Positions 57,337-64,000 of a stretch of DNA of 64,000 nucleotides are shown here, piece by piece. The stretch spans positions 1-64,000 of the forward strand of contig NZ_AHCD03000043.1 of the NCBI RefSeq assembly GCF_000238295.3, read 5' to 3'. A program made the position numbers and the translations under genes. The notes beneath the pieces were generated by a model. The model was not told the origin of the DNA, did no database searches, and worked only from the letters and a program-made list of their open reading frames with translations. Source of the stretch: Pseudoalteromonas rubra (GTDB lineage: Bacteria; Pseudomonadota; Gammaproteobacteria; Enterobacterales; Alteromonadaceae). Positions within the stretch are counted from its first letter, which is position 1; every line of letters begins with the position of its first letter.

Positions 57337-58170
57337 ATGAAAGTGTATTTGGAGTTGTTGCGAGACGTATTAGAAAACGGCACCCAGAAAGGGGACCGTA
57401 CTGGTACAGGTACGCGCTCCGTATTTGGCCGTCAGATCCGTCATAACCTCCAGGATGGTTTTCCGCTGCTGACCACCAAAAAGTTGCACTTTAAGAGTAT
57501 TGCCAATGAGTTGATCTGGTTCTTAAAAGGGGATACCAATAAAACCTGGCTGAATGAAAACGGCGTTAAAATCTGGGATGAATGGGCACTGGAAGACGGA
57601 GATCTGGGCCCGATTTATGGCAAACAGTGGACGGCCTGGCCGACCAAAGAAGGCGGCGAGATTAACCAAATTGACTATGTTGTTGATACTTTAAAGAACA
57701 ACCCTAATAGCCGTCGTATTTTATTTCATGGCTGGAATGTTGAGTATTTGCCTGATGAGTCCATGAGTCCGCAGGAGAACGTAGCGGCTGGTCGTATGGC
57801 GTTACCGCCTTGCCACCTGCTTTATCAGTTCTACGTGGCAGATGGTAAATTATCCGGTCAACTGTACATCCGCAGCTCAGATATTTTCCTGGGACTGCCG
57901 TACAATATCGCCAGTTTGTCTCTGCTGGTGCATATGCTGGCGCAGCAGTGCGACCTTGAACCTGGAGAAGTGATTGTGAGCTTTGGTGATTTGCATGCTT
58001 ATTCAAACCATATGACGCAGATTGAGCAACAGTTACAGCGCGAGCCGAAAGGCCTGCCGACACTAAATATCCTGCGTAAGCCAGAGTCTATCTATGATTA
58101 CCGTTTCGAGGATTTTGCAATAGAGGGGTATGATGCCGACCCTAACATTAAAGCACCTGTTGCAATTTAA
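57337..58170 (+). CDS. thyA: Thymidylate synthase ThyA
   Basis: A 277-residue enzyme making dTMP from dUMP and methylene-tetrahydrofolate. Catalytic Cys in [40 protein letters not shown] and [11 protein letters not shown] are family motifs (Ser replaces the common Cys in RSCD). About 13 residues longer than the E. coli protein because of an insert in the middle. A TATACT -10-like hexamer lies at 57272-57277, and GAGGAG-like bases precede the ATG. Confidence 0.96.
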   Translation: MKVYLELLRDVLENGTQKGDRTGTGTRSVFGRQIRHNLQDGFPLLTTKKLHFKSIANELIWFLKGDTNKTWLNENGVKIWDEWALEDGDLGPIYGKQWTAWPTKEGGEINQIDYVVDTLKNNPNSRRILFHGWNVEYLPDESMSPQENVAAGRMALPPCHLLYQFYVADGKLSGQLYIRSSDIFLGLPYNIASLSLLVHMLAQQCDLEPGEVIVSFGDLHAYSNHMTQIEQQLQREPKGLPTLNILRKPESIYDYRFEDFAIEGYDADPNIKAPVAI

Positions 58171-58196
58171 GGTACTAAAGACGTAATATGTTGTAG

Positions 58197-58220
58197 GCGG
58201 CCAGTGAAGGCCGCTTGTTA
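58197..58220 (+). terminator. Candidate terminator between thyA and the lipoprotein gene
   Basis: GCGGCC, loop AGTGAA, GGCCGC followed by TTGTTAT. Confidence 0.5.
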
Positions 58221-58239
58221 TAAAAGGAGCACGACAACA

Positions 58240-58854
58240 ATGTTGAACCATTCCCGCATGTGCCATCAACGCGCCAGAAAGCATGCGATAACCCATGTGA
58301 TATTACTTGCGGGTACAGTGCTCTTATCTGCTTGCAGTTCAAATCCATCACCGGATGAAGAGGCCGAGGCGCTTGCCCGGGCTGAATTAATCAAAACCTA
58401 CAATCAGCACAAAGCCAATATTGAGCGAGTCGCTAAGATGGAGCAGGACCTGACTCAGTTGCTGACTTTGTTATCTGATTCCAGTGGGATTAAGCCAATT
58501 GAAGAAAAGCTGTCTCAGTCAGAAAAACCCGTTACTACCCACCGCGCGGAGCCGACTGCTGTCACTAATACTTTTGCCGCGCCAGGACAAAATCAGTTTG
58601 TGGTGCAATTTGGTCGTCATCTGTTAGACAGGCGGGCACAGGCACAGAATCGACGGATCAAAGCATCTCTGTCACTCATACAAAGTTATTACCCTGAGAT
58701 GTTTGATACTGTTTCAATTTATTCACAAACGCCGGCACAAAATGGTTCCCAATTCTTCCTTACACAGGCTTCCGGGTTTGGTTCTGAGCAGGAAAGTACC
58801 CTATTTTGTCGTTTAATTAAGGCCAGCGGTCAACCCTGCAAATTAGTTAACTGA
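58240..58854 (+). CDS. Lipoprotein with SPOR-like C terminus
   Basis: A 204-residue putative lipoprotein: N-terminal signal ending in LLSAC, then a charged helical region (DEEAEALARAELIKTYNQHKA) and a Pro/Thr linker. The C-terminal 80 residues begin FVVQFGRHLLDRRAQAQ and end RLIKASGQPCKLV. That end resembles the SPOR fold (a beta strand, two helices, then a late Cys after G-x-x), but the match is by eye and weak. I chose the ATG at 58240 because AAAGGAG lies upstream; an earlier in-frame ATG at 58204 is unlikely. The next genes form a fimbria-like locus whose usher also appears to end in a SPOR-like segment, so a functional link is possible. Confidence 0.65.
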   Translation: MLNHSRMCHQRARKHAITHVILLAGTVLLSACSSNPSPDEEAEALARAELIKTYNQHKANIERVAKMEQDLTQLLTLLSDSSGIKPIEEKLSQSEKPVTTHRAEPTAVTNTFAAPGQNQFVVQFGRHLLDRRAQAQNRRIKASLSLIQSYYPEMFDTVSIYSQTPAQNGSQFFLTQASGFGSEQESTLFCRLIKASGQPCKLVN

Positions 58855-59003
58855 CTAAAAGTACTTGAAATAAAATTAAAGGTTTTATATTCAGGTACGA
58901 TATATTAAACATCTGTGTAGTGTTTTTATTCAAAGTTGAGTACCTTTCTACCCAAGGGCACTCGAACAATGAAGAAAAATAACTATAAAGTTGTAGATTT
59001 ACG

Positions 59004-59057
59004 TGTGCATTGATGATGCGATGCACATGGAGTTTGTTGGCCGACTACGGATACGGC
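59004..59057 (+). promoter_or_regulatory. Two stacked inverted repeats in the leader of the DUF4402 operon
   Basis: TGTGCAT (59004-59010) pairs with ATGCACA (59021-59027), and GCCG (59040-59043) with CGGC (59054-59057). They lie just before the AGGA ribosome site at about 59070, so a folded mRNA leader is possible. The rest of the 227-base gap from 58855 is AT-rich and shows no other gene. Confidence 0.4.
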
Positions 59058-59081
59058 TATTTGATAAAAAAGGACCTACTG

Positions 59082-59666
59082 ATGGAAAAGTTAATGAAAA
59101 AGTACTCTCTACTCTCAATTCTGGCTGTAATGCCGGTACTGACTACTGCACAACCTGCAGAGTTTAAAGCGTCAGTTACAGTAAAAAATGTCTTCACTTT
59201 TGAAAATACTGAGCCGCTGAGCTTTGGTACAATCCGTGCCAGTGGTGACACTGGTGGTGTAGAAACAGCCACCCTGATTATTTCTGCAAACCCAAATACG
59301 GCACCACGAGCTGCTTCTACGGATGTGGCTAAAGCCGAAATCGCGATTCTTGAGCCAGGCAGTCCCGCTAAATTTACGGTCGATGGCGTTGCACCTTATG
59401 CATCGCTGACCATTACTGACCCAACAGAAACGGATGTGCTACCACAAAGCCTGCCACCCGGCACACCGAGCTTCAAGCTGAGCGCTTTTACATATTATGT
59501 GACCTCCGGCACTACCCCTGCCGCTGCAACAACGACACTTCAGGCTGATGCTGAAGGTAAAATTGCCTTTAATGTGGGCGCGACACTCACCACAGAGAGC
59601 GCGGACAAGGGCAACTACCTTGATGGTGAATATGAAGGTACGTTTAACGTAGAGCTAAGCTACTAG
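59082..59666 (+). CDS. DUF4402-like fimbrial-type surface protein 1
   Basis: A 194-residue secreted protein. Signal peptide (MEKLMKKYSLLSILAVMPVLTTA) and a beta-rich body. LSFGTIRAS near the mature N terminus and a final YEGTFNVELSY are the pattern of DUF4402 proteins, which occur with chaperone-usher genes. It likely forms the main subunit of a surface fibre. I chose the ATG at 59082, which follows AAAGGA at a good distance. The next gene encodes a second such protein. Confidence 0.75.
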   Translation: MEKLMKKYSLLSILAVMPVLTTAQPAEFKASVTVKNVFTFENTEPLSFGTIRASGDTGGVETATLIISANPNTAPRAASTDVAKAEIAILEPGSPAKFTVDGVAPYASLTITDPTETDVLPQSLPPGTPSFKLSAFTYYVTSGTTPAAATTTLQADAEGKIAFNVGATLTTESADKGNYLDGEYEGTFNVELSY

Positions 59667-59701
59667 TGTACAGAGGCGGGCAAGGTGCCCGCTGGTCACT
59701 C

Positions 59702-60157
59702 ATGAAAGCGTTGTTTGTGCTTTTGAGCTTGTTCTGCAGCTGGTGCTGTCAGGCCAATATTGTACGTAATGCGGATCTGAGTTTCGGCACGATTATCGTG
59801 GCGGACCCCAGTGTTGCGAGCAGTGTGGTCGTGTCACCAGGCGGTGGCACAAGCTCATCGGGCAGCATTCATGTGATCAAAAAAGGGCACCCGGCTGAAC
59901 TCCTGCTGGAATCATTTCCTGCGGGTGTTTATCTGAATATCTCGACTGATTTGCTCAATGACCAATTAGCGCATAGTAACCTTATCACTGAGGGAAAACT
60001 GAGTGTGACTAAGTTACTCCATCCTGCCAGGATCTTCACCGACCGGGATGGCCGTGCTCGCCTGCTCATTGGCGGTAAGTTACAAAGTCAGGCCTCAGCA
60101 GCGCTTTATGTAGATGGCCAATATGCAACGACAGTCAGCGTCGAAGTAAGCTATTAA
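59702..60157 (+). CDS. DUF4402-like fimbrial-type surface protein 2
   Basis: A 151-residue protein with signal peptide MKALFVLLSLFCSWCCQA. It has the same frame of motifs as the previous gene: LSFGTIIVAD early and a terminal VSVEVSY. A GTG at 59666, overlapping the upstream stop as TAGTG, is an alternative start but would add 12 non-signal residues before the signal peptide. GCGGGC/GCCCGC can form a hairpin just before the ATG. Possibly a minor subunit or adaptor. Confidence 0.72.
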   Translation: MKALFVLLSLFCSWCCQANIVRNADLSFGTIIVADPSVASSVVVSPGGGTSSSGSIHVIKKGHPAELLLESFPAGVYLNISTDLLNDQLAHSNLITEGKLSVTKLLHPARIFTDRDGRARLLIGGKLQSQASAALYVDGQYATTVSVEVSY

Positions 60158-60220
60158 CTTAGTTATTAGCCGGCTAATACCGGTACTCGCCTCCATGAGC
60201 AGTAAAATAGGCAAAATTCA

Positions 60221-61033
60221 ATGAAGTATATTACCCACATCGTGTTGCTCGTACTGCTGTCATGTACAGCAAACGTGTACGCGAACTTACTGATTTCCCC
60301 CACTCGGGTTGTCTTTGATGAGCGTCAGCGCAGTGCCAAGGTATTTCTGATCAACAGTAGTCAGGAATATAAAACCTATCGTCTGAGTTTTAAAGAAAAA
60401 CGGGCATTGCCACAAGGTGGCTACACAGATGTGCCTGAGCAGCAAAACCCCATGCGTCTGAGTGGGTTGCTTAGAATGACACCAAAGCAGGTTCGTCTTG
60501 CGCCTGGTGAACGTCAGGTCGTTAAGCTAGCGTTGCGCCGTCAAAGAAACATGGCTGCGGGAGAGTATCGCTCGCACCTGTTCTTTCAGGCATTACCTGA
60601 GAAAAAAGATCTGGATCAGGAAGGGGTGGGGATCAGGCTCAACATGATCATGAGCTACAGCATCCCGCTGATCTACCGTCAGTCTGCATCTTCACCTCAG
60701 GTGTCCATTGATGAAGCCACTCTGAGCCGTGGGCAGACGGGGCAGTTAGAGACGGTTAACCTGATTTTGTCGCGCAAAGGTGATGCCAGTCCTTTTGGCG
60801 GTGTGCGCGTTTTTTGGCGCGCTCAAAACGGGGCAAACTGGGAGGAGGCAGCACTGGTTAACAGCTTCAGCATTTATCCGGAACTCAGTCAGGCGCAGTT
60901 GCAGCTGAAACTGCTGTCACCAGAGATGTTTCAGGGAGCGCACTCCGGGCAGCTAAAAGTGGTTTATACAGGCAGTGGTGAATATAAAGGACAGTCATTT
61001 GCCGAGCGTATTTTCTCTATTACTGTGCCCTGA
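60221..61033 (+). CDS. PapD-like periplasmic chaperone
   Basis: A 270-residue secreted protein. Signal peptide (HIVLLVLLSCTANVYA), then two immunoglobulin-like domains. The first begins LLISPTRVVFDERQRSAKVFLIN and has LRMTPKQVRLAPGERQVVKLALRR and EYRSHLFFQALP, typical of pilus chaperones. Such chaperones donate a strand to fibre subunits and hand them to the usher. It is followed after 14 bases by the usher gene. Confidence 0.85.
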   Translation: MKYITHIVLLVLLSCTANVYANLLISPTRVVFDERQRSAKVFLINSSQEYKTYRLSFKEKRALPQGGYTDVPEQQNPMRLSGLLRMTPKQVRLAPGERQVVKLALRRQRNMAAGEYRSHLFFQALPEKKDLDQEGVGIRLNMIMSYSIPLIYRQSASSPQVSIDEATLSRGQTGQLETVNLILSRKGDASPFGGVRVFWRAQNGANWEEAALVNSFSIYPELSQAQLQLKLLSPEMFQGAHSGQLKVVYTGSGEYKGQSFAERIFSITVP

Positions 61034-61047
61034 ATAAAGGCTCGTTA

Positions 61048-64000
61048 ATGGTTAGAATCGCACCATGCGTGGTATTCGCTGTGATTTGCGCAAGTACAAT
61101 GCCAGCACATGGGACCTCACAACAGGAGTTCTCTGAGGTTCTCAATACGCTGCAACGCATACAGGCAAAACTGTCGCAGTCACAAGCCAGTCTGACGGTG
61201 AATAATCAGCCTGAGCAAGCCGGGATCCCAGAAGGTGAAGACTTGTTCTTGTCTGTTTATGCTGACGGGGTGTATCTGGGAGAGGTGTTTGCGGTTAAAA
61301 GTAAGCGCGATGCGCAAGTCGAATTGCGCAGCTTGTTTGCTGTGCTGGACTTTGCCATCAGCGATGATGATAAGCCTGACTATTTCACCGGATGGTATTT
61401 GAGTCCTGAGCGTACTTTTTTACTTGATAGTGGGCAAAAACGAGCCTTGGTTAATAAGCAGGAATATCGGCTTTCAGAGCAGGATATCTCTCATGTACAG
61501 GGCGAAGTCTTCGTTGAGTCTGTGCTGATCGCCGACTGGTTTGGGTTGAATCTCCAGTTTAACTATACCGACCAAAGCTTACTGGTACAGTCCCCTCAGC
61601 CGCTGCCTGCATTAGAACGTCAGGCACGTGCTAATCGCAAGATTGCTCAGCATAGCGTCAGTTCAGCTTCTAAACTCGCCTGGAAGCCTAACCCTTATCA
61701 ACTGTTATCTTCTCCCTTACTGGACATGCAGTTTGGTTATCGCCGTGATAATGATGAAGATGCTTTTTACTATTCGGCGCTGGGCGCACATGATCTTGCA
61801 TTCTGGAATGTAGAGTACTTTGTTGCGGGCACAGAGGGAGATGCGCTGGATCAGGGTCGTTTTAAGGGGAAAAGAGAGGATAGCCAGGGGCGGTTGCTGG
61901 GCCAGGTACAGGCCACACAGTTAGAAGTCGGTGATATTCAGGCTACCCATATTGGTGCCGGGCAGTCCACTGGACAAGGTGTGGGGATGCGAGTGTCGGA
62001 CAAGCCGCTGCAATCTGAAATACAGGAGCAGAGTGTCCAGATCAGTGGCTCGGTGCAGGCTGGCTGGGATGTCGAACTGTATCACAATGGTTTGCTGGTT
62101 GCGCAGCAACTTCAGGTCCAAACGGGCCGATATGATTTTGACCGTATCCCGTTGTATTTTGGTAGTAATCAGTTTGAGCTGTTCAAGTATGGGCCACAAG
62201 GGCAGGTTGAGCGTGAGCAGCGCAGCTATTTTGTTGAGGGTACCGGACTGAAAAATGGTCAGGGTTACTTTGATGTGTCGGTCACCGACAGCGGCAGCAC
62301 AATATTAAACAATGACTTTGCCCCGACAACGCAATCAGGCTGGCATTTTCATGGTCGTTATGACCTGGGCCTGTCTGACACTATGTCAGTCTATGCGGGT
62401 ATCGCTCAGGCGCTGTCGAATGAAGCGCTTATTGAGCGCACAGTCACGACTGGTGGCACGTTAAGCTTGTGGAAAAAAATGCTGCTCAACCTGGATTTAT
62501 CCCACGACAGTGAGTCTCAGCACCGGGCCAGATTCAGTGCCAGAACTGAATGGGCAGGGCAGGCCATCAGTGCGGGCTGGCAGACACAGCGCCGATTGCT
62601 CGACACCTCACAAGCGAACGATGAACACCGTGATACCCGGGGGCTGTATATGCGTATGTCGGGCATGTTTGATGTCCTGAATAAGCAGCTATCATATCAA
62701 AATCAGGTGCAATGGAATCGCACCGATCAGAATACGGAATATACTTTGCTGACCAATCGATTGAGTCTCTCTCTGGGTCGTGTGAATGTCAGTAATCAGG
62801 TGCAATGGCAATCAAATAATGCTGATGCTGACCATTCAACGTCGGGCCAGTTGAGATTTCAGACCCGCTTGGGGCGTATATTTGGTCGTCTGATTTTTGA
62901 TTATGACTTGCACCCATATAGCGAATTGATTGCCTATGAAACGCGTTTTTATCGCAGCTTAAATGAGCAATTTAACGTTGAGTTGAGTTTCAAAGAGACG
63001 CTTGAAACTGATTATCAGAAAGGTGAACTGGGCTTGAACTGGCGAGGCGACAAAATTCGTTTGAACAGTCAGCTCAGTTACGACAGTTACGATGAATGGG
63101 AAGTGGGGATAAATGGGCAGTTCAGTTTTGGTTATCACCCACAAAGTGAACAGCTGTTGTTCAGCCAGCGACGATTAGCCAGTAATGGCGCGGTGCTGGT
63201 CAAGGTCTATGTGGATCATAATGCCAATGGTGTGTTTGACGAGTCAGATGAAGTGGTACCCGAAGTCAGAGTAAGGGCATTGCAAAACTATATGCAGGGC
63301 ACCACCGACGAACAGGGGCTGGTGTTACTCAGTGGGATGCCGGTGAATCAAAAAACCGATATGGTGATTGATACTGACAGTCTAGAGATGCCTTTTGTCA
63401 TCCCTGCGATTGAAGGAATGGCGATAACCCCACGGCGAGGTTTTGTTGAATATTTGGAGCTGCCTTTGGTCAATACCAGTGAAATAGAGGGGGTCGTTTA
63501 CCAGCAAACCGAGACTGAAAATGCCCCTGTGCCCTACGCCGATGTGACTTTGCTGGATGAACACGGCGCACAGGTTGCACACACTCAGGCTGCGTATGAC
63601 GGATATTATGTGTTCACAGATATTAAGCCTGGTCGTTATCGGGCGCAGGTTGCCAATGCCGCCAGGCGCGGACTGACACACAGCGAGCATGTGGAAGTGG
63701 CGCTGTCACAACAGGGGGATGTGCTGGTGGAAGTTGACTTGCAGCTGGCACCTCAGTCAACCCAGAATATTACGGTACTCTCTGCCGGACGCTTTACCTC
63801 GCTGCCGGTATTAAAAACCTACGCTATGTTACTGCGCCAGCGACATCATCAATTGATCACTGACCCCCCATTTTATCTCTTTGACGACAAGGCCGAGACT
63901 TACATGTTGGGTATTGCATTTACGCAAAATGGCGCTGATACAGCACAACTGAAACAACGTTGTAATGCATTGCAAACAGCGGGCGTGCCGTGTCAGCTTG
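61048..64000 (+). CDS. TcfC-like usher with C-terminal beta repeats, 3' end outside window
   Basis: The frame stays open for 984 residues to the window edge. Signal peptide MVRIAPCVVFAVICASTMPAHG, then an N-terminal domain with short coiled coil, and a long beta-barrel-like region. An E-set-like segment (DVELYHNGLLVAQQLQV...YDFDRIPLYFGSNQFELFKYGP) is seen in TcfC-type ushers. After about residue 710 come repeated carboxypeptidase-regulatory/SdrD-like domains (VKVYVDHNANGVFDESDEVV; YDGYYVFTDIKPGRYRAQV). The last visible part (YMLGIAFTQNG...RCNALQTAGVPCQL) looks SPOR-like. AAAGG precedes the ATG at 61048. It should be the outer-membrane assembly protein for the DUF4402 fibre. Confidence 0.82.
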   Translation, partial: MVRIAPCVVFAVICASTMPAHGTSQQEFSEVLNTLQRIQAKLSQSQASLTVNNQPEQAGIPEGEDLFLSVYADGVYLGEVFAVKSKRDAQVELRSLFAVLDFAISDDDKPDYFTGWYLSPERTFLLDSGQKRALVNKQEYRLSEQDISHVQGEVFVESVLIADWFGLNLQFNYTDQSLLVQSPQPLPALERQARANRKIAQHSVSSASKLAWKPNPYQLLSSPLLDMQFGYRRDNDEDAFYYSALGAHDLAFWNVEYFVAGTEGDALDQGRFKGKREDSQGRLLGQVQATQLEVGDIQATHIGAGQSTGQGVGMRVSDKPLQSEIQEQSVQISGSVQAGWDVELYHNGLLVAQQLQVQTGRYDFDRIPLYFGSNQFELFKYGPQGQVEREQRSYFVEGTGLKNGQGYFDVSVTDSGSTILNNDFAPTTQSGWHFHGRYDLGLSDTMSVYAGIAQALSNEALIERTVTTGGTLSLWKKMLLNLDLSHDSESQHRARFSARTEWAGQAISAGWQTQRRLLDTSQANDEHRDTRGLYMRMSGMFDVLNKQLSYQNQVQWNRTDQNTEYTLLTNRLSLSLGRVNVSNQVQWQSNNADADHSTSGQLRFQTRLGRIFGRLIFDYDLHPYSELIAYETRFYRSLNEQFNVELSFKETLETDYQKGELGLNWRGDKIRLNSQLSYDSYDEWEVGINGQFSFGYHPQSEQLLFSQRRLASNGAVLVKVYVDHNANGVFDESDEVVPEVRVRALQNYMQGTTDEQGLVLLSGMPVNQKTDMVIDTDSLEMPFVIPAIEGMAITPRRGFVEYLELPLVNTSEIEGVVYQQTETENAPVPYADVTLLDEHGAQVAHTQAAYDGYYVFTDIKPGRYRAQVANAARRGLTHSEHVEVALSQQGDVLVEVDLQLAPQSTQNITVLSAGRFTSLPVLKTYAMLLRQRHHQLITDPPFYLFDDKAETYMLGIAFTQNGADTAQLKQRCNALQTAGVPCQL

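Noticed and set aside
58855..59081. c-di-GMP-I riboswitch before the fimbria-like genes
   Set aside because: The conserved GACGCAAAGC core and GAAA tetraloop receptor are absent.
59010..59081. Longer N terminus of the first DUF4402 protein
   Set aside because: It would put 24 residues before a good signal peptide, and the ribosome site precedes 59082.

Overview
The window looks like a chromosomal segment of a marine gammaproteobacterium, most likely Pseudoalteromonas or a close relative. The reasons are gene order and protein character: pspF-sapABCDF divergent from pspABC-ycjX-ycjF, barA/rlmD-relA-mazG-pyrG-eno, mutH/rppH-ptsP-TSUP-lgt-thyA, a phhAB phenylalanine hydroxylase pair, and a large NRPS locus. 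The genus is inferred from gene content; nothing in the window proves it. I saw no tRNA, rRNA, insertion sequence or CRISPR array.

Region 1 (1-27003, + strand) is a nonribosomal peptide locus entering from upstream. As it stands the assembly line reads A(Val-like)-T-C-A(Phe)-T-E-C-A(Thr)-T in a first gene, then a TubC-type docking domain-C-A(Asp-like)-T-C-A(Ser)-T-TE in a second. A SyrP/TauD-like Fe(II)/2-oxoglutarate hydroxylase overlaps the thioesterase end, followed by a MacAB-type exporter (membrane fusion protein, ATPase, large FtsX-like permease). Three direct tandem duplications of 1937, 1154 and 1622 bp interrupt the NRPS genes. Each is 2 modulo 3, so each breaks the frame, and removing one copy of each restores two long intact genes. 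Units 1 and 3 appear identical between copies. Unit 2 differs at 10 positions, nearly all synonymous, which argues against simple duplicated reads and raises the possibility of collapsed near-identical modules.

Region 2 (27067-37590) holds the minus-strand pspF-sapABCDF operon, divergent from pspABC-ycjX-ycjF. A good sigma-54 promoter precedes pspA. Region 3 (37791-40335) has methionine gamma-lyase and the phhAB pair, with two TyrR-like boxes before phhA. Region 4 (40430-50795) is the conserved barA / rlmD-relA-mazG-pyrG-eno block.

Region 5 (51061-58170) contains a small secreted protein, mutH, rppH, ptsP, a TSUP permease, lgt and thyA. The mutH-rppH interval carries a cluster of DnaA-box-like sites, two pairs of them head-to-head; by position and composition it resembles the E. 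coli DnaA-reactivating sequence DARS2. Region 6 (58240-64000) has a lipoprotein and the start of a surface-fibre locus: two DUF4402-like subunits, a PapD-like chaperone and a TcfC-like usher that runs off the window edge.
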